64,000 nucleotides of DNA, taken from Prevotella sp. Its GTDB lineage: Bacteria > Bacteroidota > Bacteroidia > Bacteroidales > Bacteroidaceae. The stretch lies in NCBI GenBank assembly GCA_016287755.1, contig JAEEWT010000014.1, forward strand, positions 36,027 to 100,026, read 5' to 3'. Every line of letters begins with the position of its first letter. Within the stretch, counting starts at the first letter, position 1. The position numbers and the translations under genes are program-made. A model generated the notes under the pieces. That model saw nothing but the letters and a program-made list of their open reading frames with translations. It had not been told where the DNA came from and did not search any database. Positions 26,002-34,134 of the stretch are shown here, piece by piece.

Positions 26002-26033
26002 CAAAAGTAAGAAAAAAAGAGGGATATACCAAA
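26002..26033 (-). promoter_or_regulatory. promoter of the YycJ-type gene
   Basis: On the minus strand: TTTG (26030-26033), 20-nt spacer, TACTTTTG (26002-26009). It is divergent from the lipoprotein gene, which has its own -7 TATATTTG at 26043-26050. Confidence 0.7.
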
Positions 26034-26070
26034 GATTTTTTATATATTTGCATGATTTTAAACTTTTAAT

Positions 26071-26523
26071 ATGAAAAGGTATAGTTTTCTATTACTGGTA
26101 ATGCCTTTACTCATGGCTTGCGGTGCCAGCAAGGATGGTTCTGAAGACCAGCTGAAGGAGGTGGCCGACAGTTTTTCTGTGGGTTATTTCAACTACGATC
26201 TTCAGAAAGCAAAGCGTTTCAGCACCGATGATTCCGAGAAGTGGCTACAGTACATTGCCAGTAATATCCAGCAGGAAGATGTGGACATACTGCGGCAACA
26301 GGAGTTGCCTGCTACGATTCAGGTTGGAGAAGTAAGCTATACTGGTGACAGCTCAGCAATAGTGAATATTTCCGTGCAGAATTTCCTGAAGATGGATTCC
26401 ATTGGTAAGGCAGGTGTGATGACCGATGAGGCCGACTTCCGACTGAATGCTCACATCCACAACGGTAGATGGTACATCAGAATGGAAGGCCCACTGCGAA
26501 GTGAAAAGAGAAATCCCGACTGA
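26071..26523 (+). CDS. small lipoprotein with an NTF2-like fold
   Basis: The 150-residue protein has a lipoprotein signal (lipobox LMAC, Cys17) and an alpha+beta body resembling DUF4878/NTF2-like lipoproteins: a helical DQLKEVADSFSVGYFNYDLQ region, then strands VGEVSYTGDSSAIVNISVQN and AHIHNGRWYIRM. The binding target is unknown. Its last 47 nt overlap the 3' end of the convergent tamL gene, so the two mRNAs are complementary at their ends. Confidence 0.75.
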   Translation: MKRYSFLLLVMPLLMACGASKDGSEDQLKEVADSFSVGYFNYDLQKAKRFSTDDSEKWLQYIASNIQQEDVDILRQQELPATIQVGEVSYTGDSSAIVNISVQNFLKMDSIGKAGVMTDEADFRLNAHIHNGRWYIRMEGPLRSEKRNPD

Positions 26524-28678
26524 ATCGCGGATTCACGATAGGGAAATGTTCTTTATAGTTCTCATACGCAGGGTTCACCGCTTTCATACCCATATCAAAA
26601 CGCAGCACGAAATAGTCGAAATTCAGTCGTAGGCCGATGCCATAAGCCACAGCAATCTGCTTATAGAACTCATCCAGTTTGAACTGACCGCCCGGCTGTT
26701 CCTCATAGTTTCGTAACGTCCATATATTACCAGCATCTACGAATACCGCCCCGTCGAACTTCCAGAACAGGAATGTACGATATTCCGCATTCAGGTCGAG
26801 CTTCATATCACCGGTCTGATTGATGAAGTCGATAGCACCGTTCGACCCTTTGAACTTTCCTGGTCCTAAGCCTCTTACACTCCATCCTCTTACTGAGTTC
26901 GCACCACCCGAGAAATAACGCTTCTCGAACGGCAGAATCCTACTGTTGCCATAAGGATACGCAATACCAAAGCCTGCATGGATAGCCAATTGGTTACGGC
27001 GGTCGAAACGAATCAGGTGGGTATAGTCAACATCGCCCTTGACATACTGTGCGTAAGCGATATTGAACAAGGTATATTGCCCGCGCTCGTTCATTTCTTC
27101 GCCTAACAGATGACTGAAGCCGTTCAGCAGGTTACCAGCCGTCTCGATGTTTGCACGGAACGCATGGTGCCTTCCGTTGTGCGCCAACGAGAATCCGATC
27201 TTCATGATGAACAGGTCTTCGTAGTTATATCGCAGAATCGCGTTCCTGTTACTCACGCTGTCGAGATAATCATGTTTGAACGTACTGGATATCCACGGCA
27301 TGTAGATATAGTTCAGGTCGATTACATCCGCCCGATAAGTGGTATTCCTGTTCGCATCCGTCCACCTATAGCGCCACGCCGCAGAGAAGAGTCGTCTATG
27401 GAACTCCGGTCGGTTCTGCATGTTATAGCTCACCGACAGTTCCGATGCTGCCGAGCTCTTCTTCCTATAACTCTTCGACACAGGAGCAATGAACCTCGGG
27501 AACGACAGCTTCGCCTCCAAGTTATACTCCTCATAGTCTTGGTTCTGATAACCCTCCAGTCCTGTAATGGCCTCAAAGGCACCACGAAGCTGAACACTGA
27601 ACGTCTCTGAGCCCTTGAACAGATTCCTGTTCTCATACGTCAGCGTAGCAGCAGCACCTAAGTCACCTGCGGTATTGGTACCTTCGGGCTGGAAGCTTAC
27701 GCTGTTCGGCTTGTATGTACTGATCTGGATGCTACAGTCGAGAAGGTTACTATCAGGCACTTCCGCAAACCTAATACCCGTATAGCGCACAGCCGACAGC
27801 CGTCCGAAGCTGTTATACGTACGCTGCAGGTTTTGTGAGCTATAGAAATCCCCCTCTTTCAACCAGGTATTCTCACGAAGCACCGACCGTCTGAGATGCA
27901 GTTTTCCATCGTCACCGCTCATGAAGTTCACCTGTCGTATCTTATACCGCGGATGGAAAGTCACCTCCGCATCGTTATGCGACTGATACGGCATCAACTG
28001 CATGGTCAGGTCAACCATTTTCGAGCCCCGTGTAGTATCGGCATAGAAACGAATGAAATCCTTATGGAAACGGTAGAAGCCAGCATGTGTAAGCTGTTGC
28101 GTCATCTGCTTACGGGCATTATCCAACTCCGAAGCCGAGAACTTCATTCCCTCCTTCAGATACAGGTTCTTGGCATGATCAATATCCAGTACCTTGGCCA
28201 CGCTGTCGTCTTGGATATCATATTTCACCGACCGTATAAAATAAGGTATTCCCGGATGTAAGGTATAGATGGCGGTAAGCTTATGACGATGGGTTTTGGT
28301 ATCCAAGGTCACATAACCGTTCATGTAACCCATATTATGCAACGCATCCTGCAGATCCTCACATGTCTGCTTGGCCAACAGCGAATCATACACCACAGGC
28401 TCCTCACCGATATTCCTCAGCGTACGGTTCAGCCATTTCGTCGTGTCTCTTCCGGCCATGCCATACGTTCCCAATGGAACCTTGAACAGCGAGAACCACT
28501 TACTGTTGGCCTGCTGATGGATGTAAGTGGACATCTGCGAAACGTCAATCTCCTTGGCATCAGTCTCCACCCTTACCTTTTCCAGCAAATACTCACCATC
28601 GGAAAGGAATTTCGATGATGAGCACGAAGCCATGAGCAGCAGACAAGCAAGTGGTGCGAGTAATTTCCTTGATACCAT
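26477..28678 (-). CDS. tamL: TamL-type lipid-anchored outer-membrane assembly factor
   Basis: From the ATG at 28678 the protein has 733 residues; the longer upstream frame would run through the promoter. It starts with a lipoprotein signal (lipobox MASC, Cys19), then POTRA-like repeats (about 25-300: VRVETDAKEIDVSQM, GYMNGYVTLDT, GFYRFHKDFI). The C-terminal 16-strand Omp85 barrel includes the lid-lock GxRG-type segment SVRGWSVRGLGPGKF and ends HFAVGLPF. TamL is the Bacteroidota form of TamA carrying a lipid anchor. It is expected to assemble outer-membrane proteins or support lipid transport with TamB; tamB is not in this window. Confidence 0.88.
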   Translation of the reverse strand: MVSRKLLAPLACLLLMASCSSSKFLSDGEYLLEKVRVETDAKEIDVSQMSTYIHQQANSKWFSLFKVPLGTYGMAGRDTTKWLNRTLRNIGEEPVVYDSLLAKQTCEDLQDALHNMGYMNGYVTLDTKTHRHKLTAIYTLHPGIPYFIRSVKYDIQDDSVAKVLDIDHAKNLYLKEGMKFSASELDNARKQMTQQLTHAGFYRFHKDFIRFYADTTRGSKMVDLTMQLMPYQSHNDAEVTFHPRYKIRQVNFMSGDDGKLHLRRSVLRENTWLKEGDFYSSQNLQRTYNSFGRLSAVRYTGIRFAEVPDSNLLDCSIQISTYKPNSVSFQPEGTNTAGDLGAAATLTYENRNLFKGSETFSVQLRGAFEAITGLEGYQNQDYEEYNLEAKLSFPRFIAPVSKSYRKKSSAASELSVSYNMQNRPEFHRRLFSAAWRYRWTDANRNTTYRADVIDLNYIYMPWISSTFKHDYLDSVSNRNAILRYNYEDLFIMKIGFSLAHNGRHHAFRANIETAGNLLNGFSHLLGEEMNERGQYTLFNIAYAQYVKGDVDYTHLIRFDRRNQLAIHAGFGIAYPYGNSRILPFEKRYFSGGANSVRGWSVRGLGPGKFKGSNGAIDFINQTGDMKLDLNAEYRTFLFWKFDGAVFVDAGNIWTLRNYEEQPGGQFKLDEFYKQIAVAYGIGLRLNFDYFVLRFDMGMKAVNPAYENYKEHFPIVNPRFSRDFSFHFAVGLPF

Positions 28679-28695
28679 GAATTTTTCTTTTTCGC

Positions 28696-28726
28696 TTGCA
28701 AAAGTAAGAAAAAAAATGTACTTTTG
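28696..28726 (+). promoter_or_regulatory. promoter of the SpoU methyltransferase gene
   Basis: TTG (28696-28698), 20-nt spacer, TACTTTTG (28719-28726). The ATG at 28731 is 4 nt further on, implying a leaderless mRNA. It interlocks with the minus-strand promoter at 28699-28730. Confidence 0.7.
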
Positions 28727-28730
28727 CAAT
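28699..28730 (-). promoter_or_regulatory. promoter of tamL, interlocked with a divergent promoter
   Basis: On the minus strand: ATTG (28727-28730), 20-nt spacer, TACTTTTG (28699-28706). The -7 box of each strand directly abuts the -33 box of the other. Confidence 0.7.
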
Positions 28731-29501
28731 ATGATAAGCAAAAACTTGTTGAAATACGTACGCAGCCTCGAAAACAAGAAGGGGCGCAAGGAGTTGGGAC
28801 TCTTCGTTGCCGAAGGCACGAAGATCGTGGGTGACATGATGAAGGTGATGGGCCCCTTCCGAATTTTTGCCACAGAGGAGTGGTGGAAAGAAAACGACCT
28901 GGCACCCTGCGAGGAAGATAAGGTTCTCTCTGAAGAGGATCTCCGCCGACTCAGTTTCCTGCAGCATCCGCAGCAGGTAATGGCCTTCTTCCTTCTTCCC
29001 GTTAACGAGAATCCGTTCTTAACTGATCAACAAGATATTACGCCGCTTACCAACGAGCTGTTTCTTGCGCTTGATGATGTGCAGGATCCTGGTAATCTCG
29101 GCACGATTATCCGCATAGCCGACTGGTTCGGCATTTCCACCATCTTCTGTAGTTTGAACACTGCTGATGCTTATAACCCCAAGGTGGTACAGGCCACCAT
29201 GGGAAGCATTGCCAGGGTGAAGGTGATCTATACCGATTTGGTGGAGCTGTTCAGTCATCTGCCCCAAGACTTCCCCGTTTATGGCACCTTCCTCAATGGC
29301 ACGAATATCTATCAGGAGCAGCTCAGCCATAACGGCATCATAGTGATGGGAAACGAAGGGAAAGGCATCTCCCCAGAAGTAGCGGCCCACATCAACCGCC
29401 GTCTCCTCATCCCCCACTACCCTGCCGACAAGTCCACTGCCGACAGTCTGAACGTTGCCATTGCCACCGCTATCACCTGCGCCGAGTTTAGGAGGAGATA
29501 A
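28731..29501 (+). CDS. SpoU/TrmH-family RNA 2'-O-methyltransferase
   Basis: From the ATG at 28731 the protein has 256 residues. The N-terminal substrate-binding domain (KNLLKYVRSLENKKGRKELG, FVAEGTKIVGD) is followed by the knotted SPOUT domain. Its motifs are LDDVQDPGNLGTIIRIADWF (motif 1), IVMGNEGKGISPEV (motif 2) and IPHYPADKSTADSLNVAIAT (motif 3, with Ser-Leu-Asn). It methylates a ribose in rRNA or tRNA; the exact target cannot be told. Confidence 0.9.
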   Translation: MISKNLLKYVRSLENKKGRKELGLFVAEGTKIVGDMMKVMGPFRIFATEEWWKENDLAPCEEDKVLSEEDLRRLSFLQHPQQVMAFFLLPVNENPFLTDQQDITPLTNELFLALDDVQDPGNLGTIIRIADWFGISTIFCSLNTADAYNPKVVQATMGSIARVKVIYTDLVELFSHLPQDFPVYGTFLNGTNIYQEQLSHNGIIVMGNEGKGISPEVAAHINRRLLIPHYPADKSTADSLNVAIATAITCAEFRRR

Positions 29502-29502
29502 T

Positions 29503-29536
29503 AAATAATCCCAACCCTTAAGGGCTGGGATTATTT
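29503..29536 (+). terminator. terminator of the methyltransferase gene
   Basis: An 11-bp stem AAATAATCCCA (29503-29513) / TGGGATTATTT (29526-29536) lies around CCCTTAAGGG, immediately after the stop. Confidence 0.75.
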
Positions 29537-29796
29537 AGAAGCAAGAGGCAAGAAGCAAGAAGCAAGAGAATAGTATAGAGTTGCTGCATCTCTCATCTCC
29601 CCTTGAGGTGCTGGGATCATTAAAAAAAGGCGGGTATAGTCTTGCATTGAAACGGGACAGCTGCGGTGAAGCAGCTATCCGCAAAATCATCTCTCGCTGG
29701 CATCGTGACAACTGGATTGAAAGAATCGACAAGATGCACTGGAGAAAGATGAAAGCCGAAATGTGACATTTGTGACATGTGACATTTGTGACATTA
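29537..29796 (+). pseudogene. possible winged-helix remnant between two word-repeat arrays
   Basis: An array of GCAAGAA-type heptamers (29537-29571) is followed by a 61-codon frame (29581-29766, TTG start). The frame contains CGEAAIRKIISRWHRDNWIE, then RIDKMHWRKMK. This reads like the C-terminal winged helix of mobile-element primase/DUF3987-type proteins, without the rest. A GTGACATTT-type array (29763-29796) ends the region. The frame is probably a remnant; a small genuine gene cannot be excluded. Confidence 0.3.
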
Positions 29797-29847
29797 AGGA
29801 AATGAAAGTGAGGGGTGGCATCATTAAGATATCACCCCTCATTTACG

Positions 29848-29872
29848 AAATCCCCTCAGTATGAGGGGATTT
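29848..29872. terminator. terminator hairpin between convergent units
   Basis: An 11-bp stem AAATCCCCTCA (29848-29858) / TGAGGGGATTT (29862-29872) with loop GTA and a plus-strand T-run. It abuts the stop codon of the minus-strand desulfidase gene and could serve both directions. Confidence 0.65.
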
Positions 29873-31147
29873 TTATTTCTTTCGCGTCATGATATTGAGC
29901 ACCATCTCATCGGTGATGCCCATGCCGTCAGCACCAATGGCCGTTAGGTTATGGATGCTCTGATCAACACAATCATCAACGATGCCCTCCTCAGACGACA
30001 CACACTTGCCTTCGATGGATAGCAAGGCAGACAACACGGCGGTGCTCACACTGGATGTGATCTTCAAGGAACAGGCGGGCTTGGCACCATCGCAAATCAT
30101 ACCAGTGAGATTGGCAATCATATTCTTCACGGCATAGCAAACACGCTCGTAGTCACCACCCATCAGATAGGTAATACCCACGCTGCTGCCTATCGATGCC
30201 ACCACGCAACCGCAGAGTGCTGATAGCTTACCCAGACTCTGTTTGATATAAATGGCTGTGAGATGACTCAGCATCAGTGCACGGATCAACTCCTCTTCTG
30301 TGTTCTCGTTCTCCTTGGCATATACACATACCGGATTAGTGGCACAGATGCCTTGATTACCCGAGCCTGAGTTGGACATCACGGGAATCATTGCTCCACC
30401 CATACGGGCATCACATGCTGATGCTGTGCGAGAAATGATATGACAGAAGATTGAGTTTCCGAAGATTCCTTTCGCCATCGGACGGTCGATGGTTTTACCG
30501 AGATTATGACCGTAGTTGCCTTTCAACGCCTCACGGGCAGCATTCATATTATAGGTACGCGTCTCTTCGATGAAACGGATTTCGTCAATGGGAGTCGTTG
30601 TGGCAAAGTCGTAAACCAATCGCATGTTCAAGGCAATCTCATCATCTTCTTGACCACTCTCTTTCGTTTGGGTATCCATACGCTGGCTCGCTGGTTCTAT
30701 GAAGGTGGTGTGACCGCCTGAGATAATGGCTCTGGATGACTTCTCGCCTGCGGTAACAGTTATCTCAACGTATAGCTTGTCACAACTTCCGTCTTTAAGA
30801 CCGATGTCGATGCGGTTCTCTGCAATATACTGTTTACCTTCTTCGAGCGCCTCGGGCGTAAGATCCTTCAACACCTCCAGCTGATAAGCGCTCTTACCGA
30901 TGAGTGCTCCTAAGGCAATAGCAATAGGCAGACCTATCATTCCTGTTCCTGGAATGCCTACGCCCATGGCGTTCTTCAGGATGTTGGCACTTAACTTGGC
31001 CTCTATATGATCCGGACGACAGCCCAATTGCTCGGTAGCCTTTGCCGTACACAAGGCAACGGACATCGGTTCAGTACAGCCAATAGCGGGAACCACTTCC
31101 TGATGGATAAGAGAGATAATCCGATTTCGCGTTTCTTTGTCAATCAT
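29873..31147 (-). CDS. cyuA: L-cysteine desulfidase / L-serine dehydratase-like (UPF0597)
   Basis: From the ATG at 31147 the protein has 424 residues, standard for the CyuA/YhaM family. Signatures include the N-terminal PAIGCTEPMSVALCTAKA (20-37), whose Cys24 belongs to an iron-sulfur or catalytic site, GVGIPGTGMIGLPIAIALGA, and GNQGICATNP with ICDGAKPACSLKI, which provide further cysteines. It degrades L-cysteine to pyruvate, ammonia and sulfide (E. coli CyuA). No cyuP transporter is adjacent. A minus-strand -7 TATCTTTG lies at 31199-31206. Confidence 0.87.
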   Translation of the reverse strand: MIDKETRNRIISLIHQEVVPAIGCTEPMSVALCTAKATEQLGCRPDHIEAKLSANILKNAMGVGIPGTGMIGLPIAIALGALIGKSAYQLEVLKDLTPEALEEGKQYIAENRIDIGLKDGSCDKLYVEITVTAGEKSSRAIISGGHTTFIEPASQRMDTQTKESGQEDDEIALNMRLVYDFATTTPIDEIRFIEETRTYNMNAAREALKGNYGHNLGKTIDRPMAKGIFGNSIFCHIISRTASACDARMGGAMIPVMSNSGSGNQGICATNPVCVYAKENENTEEELIRALMLSHLTAIYIKQSLGKLSALCGCVVASIGSSVGITYLMGGDYERVCYAVKNMIANLTGMICDGAKPACSLKITSSVSTAVLSALLSIEGKCVSSEEGIVDDCVDQSIHNLTAIGADGMGITDEMVLNIMTRKK

Positions 31148-31269
31148 GTCGTATTCTTTAATTCGTTGATTCAGAATTGTTTTAATAGTTCTTGAGTGCA
31201 AAGATAACAAGTTTTTCCGAAACCTGTTTCCTTTTAGGGAAAAAAGACCATAAAAATGATGTGAAAAAA

Positions 31270-31301
31270 GTTGGGGGATTCATGGATTATTATTAAATTT
31301 G
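31270..31301 (+). promoter_or_regulatory. promoter of the glycine-cleavage operon
   Basis: GTTG (31270-31273), 20-nt spacer, TAAATTTG (31294-31301), 32 nt upstream of the lplA ATG. No glycine riboswitch is visible in this short leader. Confidence 0.65.
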
Positions 31302-31333
31302 CATGCAAGAATCCTAAACAATCCGAAAGAGGG

Positions 31334-32335
31334 ATGGTACATATTAGGTTACCCGATGATAAGAACAGACCACTAAGCTTCTATCTGGCTATGGAAGAGT
31401 ACGTTGCGCGAAATACCAACGTTGACGACGCCTTCTTTATCTGGCAAGTGGAACCCAGCGTGATATTCGGAAGGAACCAGCTGATTGAGAACGAGGTGAA
31501 CATCGAATACTGCAAAAGGAACGGTGTGAAGATGTACCGCAGGAAAAGCGGAGGCGGCTGCGTATATGCTGATAAGAGTAATATGATGCTGTCGTATATC
31601 ACCAATGGCGACAGCGTGAACTTCACCTACCACAAATATACCACATTGGTGGTTACCGCCCTTCGGCAACTGGGTATTCCGGCAACGGCCAACGGAAGGA
31701 ACGACATCCTGATAGATGGAAAGAAAGTGAGTGGAAACGCATTCTACCACCTGGGACCGCATCAGACTGCTACGGGTAAAGGGAGGAATATCGTACATGG
31801 AACGATGCTCTACGACACGGAGATGCGGAACATGCTGGGATGTATTACTCCTGATGACGAGAAGCTGCTGAGCAAGGGTGTGAAAAGCGTTCGACAGCGC
31901 ATCACCTTGTTAAAGGAATACACCACACTGACACTGGAGGAGATTCGCGAAGCTCTCATCCGTTTCGCCTGTAATGAGGAACGAATGCTGAATGCAGAGG
32001 AGATACAAAGCATCGAGGAGATGGAAAAGGAGTATCTCTCACCGAAGTTCATCTATGGGAACAATCCGCGATATACGGTGATAAGGAAACAGCGCATGGA
32101 CAATGTGGGGACCATCGAGGTGAGAATGGAGGTGAAGAACGGGGTGATCAGGGATTTCGATATGAAAGGCGACTACTTCCTGACTGGCGACCAGAATGAA
32201 CTGTGTAGCCGACTGAAGGGAACACCCTTGAACAAAGAGGCGCTGATGGCTGCAATCCCCCACTCCATCAGTGATATCATAGTAAACTTACAAACAACCG
32301 ATTTAATATCTTTAATCTTAAGCAATGGAGAATAA
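31334..32335 (+). CDS. lplA: lipoate-protein ligase A
   Basis: From the ATG at 31334 (MVHIRLPDDKNRPLSFYLAM) the protein has 333 residues; the upstream extension would overlap the promoter. Motifs are FFIWQVEPSVIFGRNQ, the lipoyl-AMP loop YRRKSGGGCVYAD, and GRNDILIDGKKVSGNAFY with the catalytic Lys. The C-terminal accessory domain is present. It attaches free lipoate to lipoyl domains; the obvious acceptor is GcvH, encoded two genes downstream. It overlaps gcvT by 11 nt. Confidence 0.93.
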   Translation: MVHIRLPDDKNRPLSFYLAMEEYVARNTNVDDAFFIWQVEPSVIFGRNQLIENEVNIEYCKRNGVKMYRRKSGGGCVYADKSNMMLSYITNGDSVNFTYHKYTTLVVTALRQLGIPATANGRNDILIDGKKVSGNAFYHLGPHQTATGKGRNIVHGTMLYDTEMRNMLGCITPDDEKLLSKGVKSVRQRITLLKEYTTLTLEEIREALIRFACNEERMLNAEEIQSIEEMEKEYLSPKFIYGNNPRYTVIRKQRMDNVGTIEVRMEVKNGVIRDFDMKGDYFLTGDQNELCSRLKGTPLNKEALMAAIPHSISDIIVNLQTTDLISLILSNGE

Positions 32336-33416
32336 AAGAACTTGTCTGTATGACAAACATGTGGCTCTGGGTGCACTAATCTCACCCTTTGGCGGCTTTG
32401 ACATGCCGATACAGTATTCGAACATCATTGACGAGCATAACGCCGTAAGACAGCATTGCGGGGTGTTCGATGTGAGTCATATGGGTGAAGTAACCGTCAA
32501 GGGTGCTGAGGCGGAACGCTATGTGAACCATATCTTCACCAATGATGTTACTGGCGCTCCCGACGGACAGATTTATTATGGAATGATGTGTTATGAGAAT
32601 GGTGGTACCGTTGACGACCTCTTGGTGTATAAGATGGGCGAACTGGACTACTTCCTGGTAATCAATGCGGCAAACATCGACAAGGACTGGGCATGGATGC
32701 AGCAGCAGGCCAAGGGGTTCGACATTGATTTGCAGAACCGCTCGGATTACTACGGACAGCTTGCTGTACAGGGACCTGAATCGGAGGCTGTCGTGGAAGA
32801 GGTGCTCGGACTTTCTTGTAAGGAACTGGTGTTCTACACAGCCAAGACGATTGACGTTGATGGCGAGACCATTATCATCAGTAGGACGGGTTACACCGGA
32901 GAGGACGGCTTCGAGATCTATGGCTCGCATGCCTTTATCCAGCGCCAGTGGGACAAGCTGATGGCATGTGGAAGATGTAAGCCCTGCGGACTGGGTTGTA
33001 GGGATACGCTGCGCTTCGAGGTGGGATTGCCACTCTATGGCGATGAGCTGTCTGACGAGATCTCACCAGTCATGGCCGGCTTATCAATGTTCTGCAAACT
33101 CGACAAGGAGGAGTTCATCGGTAAGGAGGCATTGGCACAGCAGAAAGCCGAAGGTGTGAAGCAGCGCGTGATTGGTATTGAATTGAAAGACAAGGCTATA
33201 CCCCGTCATGGTTATAGTGTTTTATACCAGGGCGAGAAGGTGGGTGAAGTAACGACAGGCTACAACTCCATCTCTACAGGAAAGAGCGTATGTATGGCTT
33301 TGGTTGACACGGCTCATGCTAAACTGGGTACGGAACTGGAGATCCAGATCCGCAAGAAAACCTTCCCGGGTGTAGTGGTGAAGAAACGTTTTTATGAGAA
33401 AAGATATAAGAAATAG
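32325..33416 (+). CDS. gcvT: aminomethyltransferase (glycine cleavage T protein)
   Basis: The 363-residue protein has full family length. Motifs are FDVSHMGEV (N-terminal), GPESEAVVEEV, SRTGYTGEDGFEIY (folate-binding region with the catalytic Asp nearby) and LRFEVGLPLYGDEL. It transfers the methylene group from aminomethyl-GcvH to tetrahydrofolate and releases ammonia. It overlaps lplA by 11 nt. Confidence 0.96.
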   Translation: MENKRTCLYDKHVALGALISPFGGFDMPIQYSNIIDEHNAVRQHCGVFDVSHMGEVTVKGAEAERYVNHIFTNDVTGAPDGQIYYGMMCYENGGTVDDLLVYKMGELDYFLVINAANIDKDWAWMQQQAKGFDIDLQNRSDYYGQLAVQGPESEAVVEEVLGLSCKELVFYTAKTIDVDGETIIISRTGYTGEDGFEIYGSHAFIQRQWDKLMACGRCKPCGLGCRDTLRFEVGLPLYGDELSDEISPVMAGLSMFCKLDKEEFIGKEALAQQKAEGVKQRVIGIELKDKAIPRHGYSVLYQGEKVGEVTTGYNSISTGKSVCMALVDTAHAKLGTELEIQIRKKTFPGVVVKKRFYEKRYKK

Positions 33417-33418
33417 AT

Positions 33419-33563
33419 GTGAGAGGTGAGAAATTAGAGGTGAGAGAATAGATTCAGAGATAATGATAACATGAAAGAGTATTATGTTCTATAACAAGAT
33501 CATGAGCTCTGACATAAAAGGTTATCTCTCACTTCTCACCTCTCACCTCTTACCTCTAAAAAA
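33419..33563. repeat. 145-bp inverted-repeat element, copy A
   Basis: It fills the gcvT-gcvH spacer. The ends are GTGAGAGGTGAGAAATTAG and, inverted, TTCTCACCTCTCAC-type sequence, both built of GAGGTGA heptamers. The core is A/T-rich. It is about 96% identical to the copy at 33981-34125 with no indels (six differences by eye). Confidence 0.85.
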
Positions 33564-33596
33564 TAGAGCGAAGCGAAATTTATTAAAAATATAACT

Positions 33597-33977
33597 ATGG
33601 CAAAAGTAATTGAAGGACTCTATTATTCTGAGAGTCATGAGTATGTGAAAGTGGATGGTGACTTCGGTTTCATCGGTATTACCGACTATGCGCAGAACGC
33701 ATTGGGTAATGTGGTGTATGTGGATATGCCCGAGGTGGATGATGAGGTGACTGCAGGTGAGGAATTCGGTGCTGTGGAGAGCGTGAAAGCTGCCAGCGAC
33801 CTGATTTCACCGGTAAGCGGTACGGTGGTGGAAATCAATGAGGCACTCGAGGATCAACCGGAACTGGTGAACGAGGATGCTTACGCCAACTGGATCATCA
33901 AGGTGGAACTGAGCGACAAGAGCGATCTCGACAACCTGATGGATGCTGCCGCTTACGAAGAATTCTGTAATAAATAA
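33597..33977 (+). CDS. gcvH: glycine cleavage system H protein
   Basis: The 126-residue lipoyl carrier has its lipoyl-lysine at Lys64 in GAVESVKAASDL, with the flanking hairpin SPVSGTVVEINEAL typical of the family. It carries the aminomethyl group between GcvP, GcvT and Lpd. It is bracketed by two nearly identical 145-bp repeats. Confidence 0.97.
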   Translation: MAKVIEGLYYSESHEYVKVDGDFGFIGITDYAQNALGNVVYVDMPEVDDEVTAGEEFGAVESVKAASDLISPVSGTVVEINEALEDQPELVNEDAYANWIIKVELSDKSDLDNLMDAAAYEEFCNK

Positions 33978-33980
33978 GAG

Positions 33981-34125
33981 GTGAGAGGTAAGAAATTAGA
34001 GGTGAGAGAATAGATTCAGAGATAATGATAACATGAAAGAGTATTATGTTCTATAACAAGATCATAAGCTCTAACATAAAAGGTAATCTCTCACTTCTCA
34101 CCTCTCACTTCTCACCTCTAAAAAA
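33981..34125. repeat. 145-bp inverted-repeat element, copy B
   Basis: It fills the gcvH-gcvPA spacer and corresponds base for base to copy A at an offset of 562 nt. Confidence 0.85.
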
Positions 34126-34134
34126 ATAAATATT

